Assembly (NCBI RefSeq): GCF_001442805.1
Contig: NZ_CP011131.1
Coordinates: 1,674,001 to 1,738,000, forward strand
DNA length: 64,000 bases
Source: Lysobacter gummosus
GTDB lineage: Bacteria; Pseudomonadota; Gammaproteobacteria; Xanthomonadales; Xanthomonadaceae
Direction of reading: 5' to 3'
Both the position numbers and the translations under genes were made by a program. Numbering within the stretch: the stretch's first letter is position 1; each line of letters starts with the position of its first letter. Of the stretch, positions 46,470-55,438 are shown in pieces. The notes beneath the pieces are model-generated. The model was not told where the DNA came from and ran no database searches. It saw nothing but the letters and a program-made list of their open reading frames with translations.

Positions 46470-47843
46470 TCAGTACAAGGGCGTTCCCGCCTGATACGCC
46501 TCAACGAAGGCCTGCCAATCCAGCTGAGTCTGCGCGGCGTAGTCGAACGCGAACGCGCGCAGCTCCGACTTCAGCCCGCTCTTGCTGGTCGCCGCTTCCA
46601 TGACTTGTTTGTCGATGCTGTAGCTGACCACCGACACGTCGTAGTCCTGATCGGCCAAGGCATGCGCGCTGGCCAATGCCTGGCCCAGATACGTCGCCGC
46701 GGTATCGAGCTTGCCGGCGCTGTCGAGCTTGCCGACGTCGAAGTCTTCCTGGAACGGCGACTTCTCGTGCACGTAATACGGCTGCCCGGCGATGCTGGCA
46801 TAGCCGATGAGCACGTCGGCATCGATGGTCTGCGCCTTGGCGGTGCGCGCCACGCGCTGGCCCTGATGATCGCCATAGGCGGTGGCGGGCATGCGGCCGG
46901 GCGCGGCGACCGCGACCACGCTCGCGGCCTGCTGCTTGAACTCCAGGATCACGTCGTCCGCGGTCGAAGAGGTCGGCCCTTCGATCAGCACGTAATAGCG
47001 CAGCTTGCCCAGACTGCCGACGCCGGAGCCGAGTTTCTGGCGCGCGTCCTTCACGGTGTAGTAGCTGCCGGCATAGCGCTTGGATGCGGCGATGGTGCCG
47101 ACGTAGGCGGCCATCGAACCGCTCACCGCGCTGTAACCGGCGGCCGGCAGCGCGACCAGATTGGACAGGTCCTGGAAGCGGCGCGCGCTGCCGCTGAGCG
47201 CGGTGTATTTCGACAACAGGCCCGATCGGGTCTTACCGTCGGCCTTGGCGATCAAGTCGTCCACCACGCCGGTGGTGTTGTCCCGGGTCAAGCGCAGGTT
47301 CGCTTCGCCGTCGCTGCCCTTGAACGCGGACATCTGATCCAGATACGCGCCGACCAGGGTGTCGATGGCCGCACCGATGTCGCTGTCGCTCAGGCCGTTG
47401 TCGCGGCCGGCCAGGACCATGCTGGCGGCGAGCCGGCGCAGGTCCCACACGTATTGGCCCAGATAGCCTTCGTCGTAGTCGGCGGCCTTGAACACGGCCT
47501 TGCCGCCGGCGTCGCGCGCGGCGTCGAAGTTGCCCAGGTGGGTGTCGCCGCCGAGCCAGGTGTAGCCGGTCTGCGCGCTGGTGTAGGCCGAGGCCGGGCG
47601 GGTCAGCATGTCCTGATAGAACAGATGATCGGCGCCGCGATAGAAGTCGTAGGCGCTGCCGGCCATGGTCGCCAGCTTGGTGTCCAGTTCGTTGCTCGCG
47701 GTGGCGGCGTAGGGATGGTTGTAGTCGCGGATCTGCGCGACCACCCAGCTCTTGCGCGCGACGGCGGCGTCGGCATCGGCCGCATTGGTGCAGGCGGCCA
47801 GGGCCAGGACGAGAGCGAGCAAGGGAGCGCTGCGAGGCGGCAT
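46470..47843 (-). CDS. DUF2252 family lipoprotein
   Basis: The 457-residue protein carries a lipoprotein signal (MPPRSAPLLALVLALAAC, lipobox LAAC) and the DUF2252 core: YDFYRGADHLFYQDML, GGDTHLGNFDA, KAADYDEGYLGQYVWDLRRLAASM, and the later PYYVHEKSPFQEDFDVGK and LGQALASAHALADQD. Families of this kind resemble a kinase-like fold; the GGDTHLGNF and DYDE motifs are the likely catalytic or metal-binding parts. Relatives are mostly cytoplasmic, so lipid anchoring is unusual. I chose the ATG at 47843; the open frame reaches 47918. It is convergent with the siderophore-interacting gene. Confidence 0.88.
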   Translation of the reverse strand: MPPRSAPLLALVLALAACTNAADADAAVARKSWVVAQIRDYNHPYAATASNELDTKLATMAGSAYDFYRGADHLFYQDMLTRPASAYTSAQTGYTWLGGDTHLGNFDAARDAGGKAVFKAADYDEGYLGQYVWDLRRLAASMVLAGRDNGLSDSDIGAAIDTLVGAYLDQMSAFKGSDGEANLRLTRDNTTGVVDDLIAKADGKTRSGLLSKYTALSGSARRFQDLSNLVALPAAGYSAVSGSMAAYVGTIAASKRYAGSYYTVKDARQKLGSGVGSLGKLRYYVLIEGPTSSTADDVILEFKQQAASVVAVAAPGRMPATAYGDHQGQRVARTAKAQTIDADVLIGYASIAGQPYYVHEKSPFQEDFDVGKLDSAGKLDTAATYLGQALASAHALADQDYDVSVVSYSIDKQVMEAATSKSGLKSELRAFAFDYAAQTQLDWQAFVEAYQAGTPLY

Positions 47844-48029
47844 GCGGGCTGATCCGGACGGAAGAAGGCACGCGCACCGGTCCACGGAAGGTTCCGATGC
47901 GCCACGACAGTCGACCACGCGCCCATGTCAGCGACATGAATCCCGCCGCCGGCCGCCATGGCGTTGCGGCGCGAACTGCGGTTTGATGGAGCGCCGGAGC
48001 GGTTCCGGCGACGGCAAGGAGGCTGGACC

Positions 48030-49046
48030 ATGCGACGCCTGCGACATCTGTTGTATCTGCTGCTGATCCTTGGCGCGCTCGCCGGCCTGGCGCTGGCCTT
48101 GGTCGTGCAGCCCTTCGTCGCGCCGCGGCCCTCGCATCCGCCGGCCGCCGATCCGCAACGGCTGCGCGCCGACGTCAAATATCTGTCGGTGGACCTGTAT
48201 CCGCGCAGTTACGATCAGTTCGACAACATCGAGCTCGCCGCGCGCTACATCCACGAGCAGCTACGTTTGAGCGGCGCGCAGGTGAGCTATCAGGACGTGG
48301 TGGTGGAAGGCGTCGCCTACCGCAACGTCATCGCGCGCTTCGGCCCGCAGACCGGGCCGCTGCGGGTGATCGGCGCGCACTACGATTCCTTCGCCGATGT
48401 CGGCCGCGACAGCGACGATGCGCGCGGCTATTCGCCCAAGACCCACACCCCCGGCGCGGACGACAACGCCAGCGGCGTGGCCGGGCTGTTGGAACTCGCG
48501 CGCCTGCTGGGCCGCAGCCCACAGGCGCGGCCGATCGAACTGGTGGCCTATACCCTGGAAGAACCGCCGCATTTCCGCAGCGAGCACATGGGCAGCGCCT
48601 GGCATGCGCGCGCGTTGCGCGAGGCCGGGCGCGAGGTCGAGTTCATGCTGTCGCTGGAAATGATCGGCCGCTTCAGCGATCGCCCCGGCAGCCAGCGCTA
48701 TCCCGTGCGCGGCATGCACCGGCTGTATTCCGACCGCGGCGATTTCGTCGTCGTCACCGGCCGCATGAGCGACTTCGGCGCGACCCGCCGGATCAAGGCG
48801 GCGATGACCGGCGCCGGCGACCTGCCGGTGTATTCGATCAACGCCCCGCCGCTGCTGGTGCAGGGCGTGGATTTTTCCGATCACCTCAGCTACTGGCACG
48901 AAGGCTATCCGGCGCTGATGATCAGCGACACCGCGTTCTTGCGCAGCAACACGTATCACCAGGCCAGCGACACCTACGACAAGCTCGACTACGCGCGCAT
49001 GGCGAAGGTGGTGCAGGCGGTGTATGCGGTGACTCAGCAGCCGTGA
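48030..49046 (+). CDS. Membrane-anchored or secreted M28 family metallopeptidase
   Basis: The 338-residue protein starts at the ATG at 48030 after AAGGAGG, with an N-terminal hydrophobic segment (about 6-28) that is probably an uncleaved anchor. The M28 zinc ligands are visible: His117 in GAHYDSF, the bridging Asp145 in GADDNASG, Glu177/Glu178 in TLEEPPHF, an Asp/Glu in SLEMIGRFSD, and His in FSDHLSYWHEGYP. This is the aminopeptidase Y-like subfamily acting outside the cytoplasm on N-terminal residues. It is divergent from the DUF2252 lipoprotein gene, 186 bases away. Confidence 0.93.
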   Translation: MRRLRHLLYLLLILGALAGLALALVVQPFVAPRPSHPPAADPQRLRADVKYLSVDLYPRSYDQFDNIELAARYIHEQLRLSGAQVSYQDVVVEGVAYRNVIARFGPQTGPLRVIGAHYDSFADVGRDSDDARGYSPKTHTPGADDNASGVAGLLELARLLGRSPQARPIELVAYTLEEPPHFRSEHMGSAWHARALREAGREVEFMLSLEMIGRFSDRPGSQRYPVRGMHRLYSDRGDFVVVTGRMSDFGATRRIKAAMTGAGDLPVYSINAPPLLVQGVDFSDHLSYWHEGYPALMISDTAFLRSNTYHQASDTYDKLDYARMAKVVQAVYAVTQQP

Positions 49047-49088
49047 GCGGCGAGGCGGCGGCGTCTTCGCACCGCCTCGCTCGCGGCA

Positions 49089-49640
49089 TCAGTCGATGCG
49101 ATACACCCGCGCCTTCGGCGTGTCTTCATCGACCTGCAGGAACCAGCGGCCGGCGACGCCGGGAATGACCACGATTTCGGGCTTGACCATCGGCTTGGGC
49201 AGTTTCATGGCGCCCTTGAGCACCTTCCACTGCTGACCGTTCTCCAGCTCGAACACCGTGCCCGGCTCCCAGCCGGCGACGTCGTGCTTGAGGCGGCTCT
49301 TGATCGGCTCGTCGTTGAGGCCGATGAACTGGCCCGCGCCGGGGCGGTGAACGGGCGGCGCTCCGGCGCCGACGGCGGGGCCGGCGGTTTGCGGCGCACC
49401 CGCGCCGATCGCCGGGCCGTCCGCTTGCGGCGCGGCTTCGGCCACCGGCGGCGCGGTCTTGTCGTCGGCTTCGCGCAGCATGCGGTTGAGCGTCGCCAGC
49501 TGCTCGGCCGACAGGCCGACTTCGCGCAACTGCTCCGGTGTCAGGCGCTGTTCGATTTCGACATACGGCGGTTTGGCCAGGGCCATCGGCGACAGCAGCG
49601 CCAGCGCCAGCAATACGGAAACGAGTTTGAACGAACGCAT
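49089..49640 (-). CDS. Secreted uncharacterised protein
   Basis: The 183-residue product starts at the ATG at 49640 with a signal peptide (SFKLVSVLLALALLSPMALAK, cleavage after about 22). The mature N-terminal half is low-complexity, rich in Ala, Gly and Pro, with the repeated words APQADGPAIGAGAP and APQTAGPAVGAGAP. The C-terminal half (about 108-183: LKHDVAGWEPGTVFELENGQQWKVLKG then PEIVVIPGVAGRWFLQVDED) looks like a small beta-rich domain. It is convergent with the M28 gene, 42 bases apart. Function unknown. Confidence 0.8.
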   Translation of the reverse strand: MRSFKLVSVLLALALLSPMALAKPPYVEIEQRLTPEQLREVGLSAEQLATLNRMLREADDKTAPPVAEAAPQADGPAIGAGAPQTAGPAVGAGAPPVHRPGAGQFIGLNDEPIKSRLKHDVAGWEPGTVFELENGQQWKVLKGAMKLPKPMVKPEIVVIPGVAGRWFLQVDEDTPKARVYRID

Positions 49641-50004
49641 GGGGGAGGGGCCTGTGAAGAGAACCGGCGACCGGACAGGTCCAAAGCGGAGGCTGCCGTC
49701 GTGGGATGACGGCAATTTATGGCTGTTGCGTGACAATTCGAAGACAGAGGGCGGCCTCAGCTCGGGCCGAGGGTTTGGGTCGCGAACATGCGCGGTAGCG
49801 CACTCACGGTATTCAGGCGATACCGAAGGACTGCCGTCGGCCGCGACGCCGGCTGACGATGGCGGCTGGAACGCTTAATCTCTCGGCACTCGCCGCCCGC
49901 TTGCGCAAGCCGCGCGGTTTCAAATTCGGATGCGAAATGGGCGGATGCGACAGGACACAGTGGATGGCCGCGACGGAGCAGCATAGCGGCGGCGGCCGAA
50001 GCCG
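49641..50004. other. Intergenic stretch without visible gene (364 bases)
   Basis: The region between two divergent genes shows no coding sequence. Its GC is slightly lower and it probably carries both promoters; no specific motif is clear. Confidence 0.45.
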
Positions 50005-50904
50005 ATGGGCGACGGCATGAGCGAGGCATTGTCCGCTCTGATCGAACACTTGCGCGGCGACCTCACCTTGGACCGGCCCGAGCGCCTGCGCGAACGCGTG
50101 GACGCGCTCGACCGGATCGAGCGTCTGAGCCTGTACCTGTCCGATACGCCCGACACGCTGGCGCTGAGCGCGGGCATCGCCGCCCAGCAATCGCGCTTGG
50201 ATGCTGTCAACGAACGGCTCTATCGGAACTTGCGCGACGCCATCCGCCGCGGCGACGGCGCGAACTGCCTGCGCGAATGGATGCCGGTAGCAGAACACGC
50301 CGACACGGACACCAGCATCGCGCAAGGCGAGGGCTACGATCATCTCGACGCGCTGCTCGGAGGCATCGCGCAATTGCATGAGCCGGCCGACGACGTCGCC
50401 GCGTTGATGCCGGAGATGGTGTTCTACCAGCCGACTCCGGCCCGGCACATCTTCGATCTGATCCGGCGCATCGCTCCGGGCGCGGACGATGTGGTGCTGG
50501 ATGTGGGTTCCGGCCTCGGCCACGTTCCCTTGCTGGTCGGCGCCTGCACCTCCGCGCGCTGCATCGGCGTCGAACTGGAACCGGCCTACGTCGCCAGCGC
50601 ACGCGCCGCCGCCGCCGACTTGCGCCTGAGCCGGGTGAGTTTCATCCAGGCCGACGCGCGCGCGGCCGATCTGTCGCAGGCGACGGTGTTCTATCTGTAC
50701 ACGCCGTTCACCGGCGGCGTTCTGGGCGAGATGCTCGAACGCATCCGCGAGCAGGCGCAGCGGCGCGACATCCGCCTATGCAGCCTCGGGCCGTGCACGC
50801 AGGTGCTGGCGGCGCAGCGTTGGTTGCGAGCGATCGACGTGGAACTGCACAGCGATCGCATCGCCGTGTTCGTGCCGTGCGGGAATGACGATCCCGCATT
50901 CTGA
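50005..50904 (+). CDS. Class I SAM-dependent methyltransferase
   Basis: The 299-residue protein has a helical N-terminal half and a Rossmann methyltransferase domain from about residue 130. The SAM-binding loop is DDVVLDVGSGLGHVPLLVG (about 161-179), followed by IGVELEPAYVASARAAAAD and the VSFIQADARAADLSQATVFYLYTPFTGG strand with the catalytic-loop region. PEMVFYQPTPARHIFDLIRR precedes the fold. The substrate is unknown. The start could also be the internal ATG at 50017 (MSEALSAL). Its 3' end overlaps the opposite-strand frame at 50776-51180. Confidence 0.88.
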   Translation: MGDGMSEALSALIEHLRGDLTLDRPERLRERVDALDRIERLSLYLSDTPDTLALSAGIAAQQSRLDAVNERLYRNLRDAIRRGDGANCLREWMPVAEHADTDTSIAQGEGYDHLDALLGGIAQLHEPADDVAALMPEMVFYQPTPARHIFDLIRRIAPGADDVVLDVGSGLGHVPLLVGACTSARCIGVELEPAYVASARAAAADLRLSRVSFIQADARAADLSQATVFYLYTPFTGGVLGEMLERIREQAQRRDIRLCSLGPCTQVLAAQRWLRAIDVELHSDRIAVFVPCGNDDPAF

Positions 50905-51180
50905 TCGCGCGCTCGCGTCGGCGGCGCGCACCGGAGAGGCCAGCGCCGCGGCCGTCAGCAGCGCTACCGCGATCCAGCAGGCGATTTCGTGCAGCGAACG
51001 CCGTCGCCGCTTCAGCCGCTCCGGATCGCGTCCGGCCAGCTTGAGCCGATACAGGTGGTCGAGCCGGCTGGTATCGCGGACCGGCACTCGCCGGCGCGAA
51101 TCTGCTTCGTCGATCGTCTGTCCCGGCAGTAACCGACTCGCGCCGCGCAGGCGGTAGTCGTCCTGGTCAAACAGTTCCAT
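50776..51180 (-). CDS. Possible small membrane protein, overlapping the methyltransferase gene
   Basis: A 134-codon frame starts at the ATG at 51180, preceded on its strand by GGCGGGAGGGGAAC, a good ribosome binding site. The N-terminal part (MELFDQDDYRLRGASRLLPG then RVPVRDTSRLDHLYRLKLAG) is polar; one transmembrane helix follows (about 68-87, EIACWIAVALLTAAALASPV). The final 43 codons overlap the 3' end of the methyltransferase gene on the other strand and are Arg-rich. It could be a real membrane protein that ends in the overlap, or a chance frame. No homology seen. Confidence 0.42.
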   Translation of the reverse strand: MELFDQDDYRLRGASRLLPGQTIDEADSRRRVPVRDTSRLDHLYRLKLAGRDPERLKRRRRSLHEIACWIAVALLTAAALASPVRAADASARSECGIVIPARHEHGDAIAVQFHVDRSQPTLRRQHLRARPEAA

Positions 51181-51335
51181 GTTCCCCTCCCGCCGTGCGG
51201 CCGGTCGGTCCTTGCATGACCTAGACAACGCGCGGGATACGACGGGGCGGACAGTTCAATTTTGCAACGTTCGGGGTTTCGGCTGGAGGCGTGGGATTGA
51301 GCGTGGATCGGCTAACTAAGTCTCTTCATTCCTCT

Positions 51336-51360
51336 CCCTCTCCCGCAAGCGGGAGAGGGG
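51336..51360. repeat. CCCTCTCCCGC palindromic repeat, second copy
   Basis: CCCTCTCCCGC and GCGGGAGAGGG face each other around AA, the same family as 33129-33155. Confidence 0.8.
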
Positions 51361-51403
51361 CTCAATCAGCGCTCCTCTGTTCAGGTGATTGCTTACCCGC
51401 GCC

Positions 51404-51787
51404 CTATCGCGCCAACGCCTTGCAATCGACCCCGACCGCATCGCTCTTGTCGCTGACGCACAGCGTGAACCCCGGCGCGATATCGATGATTTCGCGCGTG
51501 GCGCCGGCCGCCAGGTCGAACCGTTCGAACGCGGTCTCGGTGCACTGCGAGGCCTGCGCCGGCGTGGACTTGGCGGCGTTGGCGCACTGGCCGCGGAACA
51601 AGGAGTAATGGCAGGTGCCGCTGCGGCTGGCGCGGCATTCGAACTTGGCGATCTGCTCGCTGATGCGCACCTGGCTGTCGATGATATCCACGCCGTTGTC
51701 GTTGCTGCGATTGACGATCGTGGTTCCGCCCACGTCGCACCCGAGCAGGGCGCACAAGTAGTACAGCAAGGCCATCATGTTACGCAT
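51404..51787 (-). CDS. Small secreted or lipid-anchored Cys-rich protein
   Basis: The 127-residue product starts at the ATG at 51787, preceded by CAGGGAG on its strand. A short hydrophobic head (MRNMMALLYYLCALLGC) ends in LLGC, a plausible lipobox. The mature region has six Cys (CRASRSGTCHYSLFRGQC ... QCTETAF ... LCVSDKSDAVGVDC), which suggests disulfide bonding outside the cytoplasm. No domain is recognised. It is followed by a spacer and the two-component genes, which run the same way. Confidence 0.72.
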   Translation of the reverse strand: MRNMMALLYYLCALLGCDVGGTTIVNRSNDNGVDIIDSQVRISEQIAKFECRASRSGTCHYSLFRGQCANAAKSTPAQASQCTETAFERFDLAAGATREIIDIAPGFTLCVSDKSDAVGVDCKALAR

Positions 51788-52001
51788 GTCCAACTCCCTG
51801 GTCTGCTTTGAATGAATCGTGGCGCCGTGCAGGCCGCATGGTTCGAGCGCACTTGGAACCTGTCGCGTCGCCGCGCCGAGGTTCCCAAGCCATGGTCACG
51901 CGCAGCGATCCGCGCAGACGCTGTCCGCAGACGCGACGTGGTCGAGGCCGGATTTGTGACCGGGACGGTGCGGCCGCGCGCGCGGCCGGCGTCCGGGTGG
52001 A

Positions 52002-52799
52002 CTACATCGTCTTGAACAAGGCCATGAACGGTTGGCTCACCGTCAGGGTTTCGGGCCGGTCGCGCAGGCGCATCGTGCCCTTGCCGCTGTCGTCGCGGAC
52101 GATGCCGGCGATGGCCTTGAGGTTGACGATGGTGGAACGGTGGATCTGCTTGAAGCGGCTGCCGTCGAGCACGTCGAGCAGTTCGCGGATCGGCTTGCGC
52201 AGCAGCGCTTCGCCGTCGGCGGTGACGACGGTGGTGTATTTGTTGTCGGCGCGGAAATAGGCGACGTCGTCGATCAGGATCAAGCGGGTTTCGCGGCCGG
52301 CGCTGGCGGTGATCCAGGTCAGCGCCGGCTTGTCCTCGCGCGCGGACCGGTTGGCGGTCAGGCGCTGGGCCAGTTCGGTCAATGCATCGCGCTCGCTCTG
52401 GCCGCGGTTGCGGCGCGCCTGCAGGCGCTGCACGGTGACCGCCAGCCGCTCGGGCGTGACCGGCTTGAGCAGGTAATCGATGGCGCCGTGTTCGAACGCG
52501 TCGATCGCATGCTGGTCGTAGGCGGTGACGAATACGATCTGGGTCTGCGGGCTGACATCGACTGCCGCCGCGGCGATATCCAGGCCGGTCAGGCCAGGCA
52601 TGCGGATGTCGAGGAAGGCGACGTCGGGACAATGTTCGGCGAGCGCTTCCAGCGCTTCGGCGCCGTCCTCGCACTCCGCGACGATGCGCAACTGCGGCCA
52701 GGCGACCTGCAGCGCTTCGACCAACGCCCGCCGCAGCAGGGTTTCGTCTTCGGCGACCAGTGCGGTCAAGCCCTGCGCGGTGTTGGCGGAATCAGACAC
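52002..52799 (-). CDS. LytTR-family response regulator
   Basis: The 265-residue regulator has a receiver domain (about 10-130) with phosphoacceptor Asp64 in AFLDIRMPG and the conserved Lys in YLLKPVTPERLA, and a C-terminal LytTR DNA-binding domain (about 165-262: LILIDDVAYFRADNKYTTVVTADGEALLRKPIRELLDVLDGSRFKQIHRSTIVNL). It starts at a GTG (52799) that overlaps the kinase stop (GTGTCTGA), so the pair is cotranscribed and coupled. LytTR regulators often control virulence, biofilm or extracellular enzymes. Confidence 0.96.
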   Translation of the reverse strand: MSDSANTAQGLTALVAEDETLLRRALVEALQVAWPQLRIVAECEDGAEALEALAEHCPDVAFLDIRMPGLTGLDIAAAAVDVSPQTQIVFVTAYDQHAIDAFEHGAIDYLLKPVTPERLAVTVQRLQARRNRGQSERDALTELAQRLTANRSAREDKPALTWITASAGRETRLILIDDVAYFRADNKYTTVVTADGEALLRKPIRELLDVLDGSRFKQIHRSTIVNLKAIAGIVRDDSGKGTMRLRDRPETLTVSQPFMALFKTM

Positions 52800-54087
52800 T
52801 TTGCGTCTCCGTAACCGGCTGCGCCGGCACGACGATGGTGGCGGCGACGCCGTTGGGGAAGTTGGCCACGATCGACAACTGCGCCTGCGCTCCGTAGACC
52901 AGTTGCAGGCGTTCGCGCACGTTGCGCAAGCCGATGCCGGTGCCGGAGTTGAGCACGTTGAATCCCAGGCCGTCGTCGGCGACGGTGATGGCGATGGAAT
53001 CCTCGTTGCGGCGCGCCAGGATCCACACTGTGCCGCCGCCGGGCTTGGGTTCCAGGCCGTGCTTGATCGCGTTCTCGACCAGGGTCTGCAGCATCATCGG
53101 CGGCAGCGCGATGGCGCGCAGTTCGTCGGCCACGTCCAGTTGCAGCTCCAGACGCGGGCCCATGCGCAGCTTGAGGATTTCCAGGTAAGCGCGCGAACGG
53201 TCGAGTTCGTCGCCCAGGGTGGACAGCGCGTCTTCGGTGCGCGGCAGCGAGCGGCGCAGGAATTCGATCAGATGGCCCAGCATTTCGTCGGCCAGCGGCG
53301 GATCGTTGCGGGTCAGGTACTGCGCGCTGGCCAGGGTGTTGTAGAGAAAATGCGGCTCGACCTGGGCGTGCAGCAGGCTGAGCTTGGCCACGGCGAGTTC
53401 TTTCTCGGTCGAGGTGCGCGCGGCGTCGGCGCGTTCGTTGCGGCGGCGCTCGGCGATGCGGCGGTTGACCGCGCGCACGATCGCCTCGGCGTTTTCCAGG
53501 TTGGCGCCGTGATCTACGCGGAACCAGTCGCTCCATGCGCCCGATTCGGGCTCGCAGATCAGGGTGATGCGGCTGATTTCGCCGTCGGGCGTGACGGTGG
53601 CGAGAATCCGGTTGCGGGTCGTGCTCATCCACCAGTTGTAGAGATTGGCCGTGCCCGGCGCGCTGTGCGATCCGGCCTCGGCGCTCTCGACCTTGGCCCG
53701 CACCTGCAGACTGTCGCGGGCGCTTTCGACGTTCTGTGTGCGCGGCAGTTCGCGGATCGCCGCATCGAGCAGGTGGAAGGTTTCTTCATCGTCCAGCGGC
53801 ACGTCGATCTGGCGGCGCTGGCGGTTGCCGATGGCGTTGGCGTCGATCCGCCCGCTGATCAGGCGCACCCGGCGCAGGTGCGAGAACGCGGTGATCACCA
53901 CGATGATGGTCACCACGGTCGCGATCAGGAACAGCGGCCCGGTGTCCTGGTGCTGCAGCACCGGCATGGCCTGGGCGAGCAGCGCCAGCATCACGAACAG
54001 GCCGAACCATGCGGCGGCGAGACGTGCGACGAAGAACAGGCTGCGAATCACGTAGGGGTCCGGGGCGTGTGGCTTGCTACGCAGCAT
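52792..54087 (-). CDS. LytS-type sensor histidine kinase (HisK domain, two transmembrane helices)
   Basis: The 431-residue kinase starts at the ATG at 54087 (MLRSKPHAPDPYVIRSLFFVARL); the frame stays open upstream but without homology. Two helices are clear (about 20-40 and 51-69). The catalytic core is the HisK/PF06580 type: LHAQVEPHFLYNTLASAQYL with the phospho-His, EMLGHLIEFLRRSLPR, then the ATPase N-box LPPMMLQTLVENAIKHGLEP and G-boxes DDGLGFN and GTGIGLRNVRERL. The middle (about 90-230) is unrecognised. It phosphorylates the LytTR regulator encoded next. Confidence 0.96.
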   Translation of the reverse strand: MLRSKPHAPDPYVIRSLFFVARLAAAWFGLFVMLALLAQAMPVLQHQDTGPLFLIATVVTIIVVITAFSHLRRVRLISGRIDANAIGNRQRRQIDVPLDDEETFHLLDAAIRELPRTQNVESARDSLQVRAKVESAEAGSHSAPGTANLYNWWMSTTRNRILATVTPDGEISRITLICEPESGAWSDWFRVDHGANLENAEAIVRAVNRRIAERRRNERADAARTSTEKELAVAKLSLLHAQVEPHFLYNTLASAQYLTRNDPPLADEMLGHLIEFLRRSLPRTEDALSTLGDELDRSRAYLEILKLRMGPRLELQLDVADELRAIALPPMMLQTLVENAIKHGLEPKPGGGTVWILARRNEDSIAITVADDGLGFNVLNSGTGIGLRNVRERLQLVYGAQAQLSIVANFPNGVAATIVVPAQPVTETQSV

Positions 54088-54307
54088 AGTGATCCCTCGC
54101 GCCAGGGGAAGCCGGGGCGCGACGAAATCGGGCCGGGCGCGATGAAACCGGGATGCGGGGGAGCGAAATCGGGGCCTAAGACGCCCATCGGCGAGGCGCG
54201 GGCGCTCGGGGTTGCTCGATTCGATCCGGTCGGGCCCGGTAGCGCGGGCCCAACCGGACCCGCGGAGTGCGCCGGTACGACGGCAAGTCGCCCGAGACCG
54301 CACCGGC

Positions 54308-55327
54308 TCAGCTGTTGGCGCCGGCCTTCTTCGAACGCTTCATCCGATACATCGCCTGATCGGCCTTTTCCAGCAGCACGCCCAGGTCTTCGCCGTCGTC
54401 GGGATAGACCGCGCAGCCGATGCTGGCGTCCAGCGTGATCGGACGGTCCTCGAATTCGAACGCGAAGCGCAGCGATTGCGCGATCCGCTGCATCTGCGCG
54501 GCGACGCCCTCGCGGTGTTCGACCCGCGGCAGGATCACCGCGAACTCGTCGCCGCCGATGCGCGCGACCGTGTCGCCGGCGCGCGCGCTCTGCTTCATGC
54601 GCTCGGCGAATTCGCGGATGGCGGCGTCGCCGGCGCGATGGCCCATGTGATCGTTGACCGGCTTGAGCCCGTCCATGTCGAGATTGAGGATGCCGATGCG
54701 GCGCGATTCGCGATGCGCCTGGGCCAGGTTGTGGCGCAGGCGGTCGTAGAACAGCGCGCGGTTGGGCAGGCCGGTCAGTGCGTCGTGGGTGGCCTGGTAG
54801 AACAGCTCGTTGGTTTCGTATTTGGCGGCGTGGTACATCGCCGCGGCGATCAGCCCCGACATCAGGTCGAGCAGGCGCAGGTCGTCGTCGTTGAACGCGT
54901 TCGGCGTGCGCGCCATCACCTTGAGCACGCCGACCACTGACTCGTTGTGCTTGAGCGGAACCACGATCATCGAACGCAGGCCGACCGCGCGACAGGCGTC
55001 GAGGTCGACCCGCGGATCGGTTTCCGAATCCTCGCAGCGCAGCGGCGCGCCGTCGCGGACGCAATGCCCGGACAGGCTGGCGTCGCGGCGCAGGCGCATG
55101 CCCAGGCTGGGCTCGGCGATGCCGGAGGCGGCGCGATAGACCATCTCGTCGCCTTCGGCCAACTCGACCACCGCGCCGACCGCGCCGGTCAGCGTCTGCG
55201 CGCGCGTGGCGACCAGGTCCATCACATCGCCCAGGTCCAGCCCGAGCTTGGCGATCTCGGTCTGGGTCTGGATCACTTTGAGCAAGCGTTCGGAGAACGC
55301 CTGCAGTTGTGGTTCCTGCATGTTCAT
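54308..55327 (-). CDS. GAF-GGDEF diguanylate cyclase
   Basis: The 339-residue protein has an N-terminal GAF domain (about 25-165: GAVGAVVELAEGDEMVYRAASG ... GLRSMIVVPLKHNESVVGVLKVMA) and a C-terminal GGDEF domain (about 175-335: ATHDALTGLPNRALFYDRL ... VARIGGDEFAVILPRVEHREGV). The active-site GGDEF is intact, so it should make c-di-GMP from GTP. The ligand of the GAF domain is unknown. I chose the ATG at 55327 (MNMQEPQ); 55336 is also possible. It is the last gene before the YCII gene and lies 220 bases from the two-component pair, same direction. Confidence 0.95.
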   Translation of the reverse strand: MNMQEPQLQAFSERLLKVIQTQTEIAKLGLDLGDVMDLVATRAQTLTGAVGAVVELAEGDEMVYRAASGIAEPSLGMRLRRDASLSGHCVRDGAPLRCEDSETDPRVDLDACRAVGLRSMIVVPLKHNESVVGVLKVMARTPNAFNDDDLRLLDLMSGLIAAAMYHAAKYETNELFYQATHDALTGLPNRALFYDRLRHNLAQAHRESRRIGILNLDMDGLKPVNDHMGHRAGDAAIREFAERMKQSARAGDTVARIGGDEFAVILPRVEHREGVAAQMQRIAQSLRFAFEFEDRPITLDASIGCAVYPDDGEDLGVLLEKADQAMYRMKRSKKAGANS

Positions 55328-55438
55328 TCCAATCACCCCCCGGCGACGGCGGCAGTATATAGCCCGCCACGTGAGCGCCAGCGCGGCGCGGTCCGCATTC
55401 AGGCTGAACCGCGCCGTGCACGGCCGGGGCGCGCCGGA

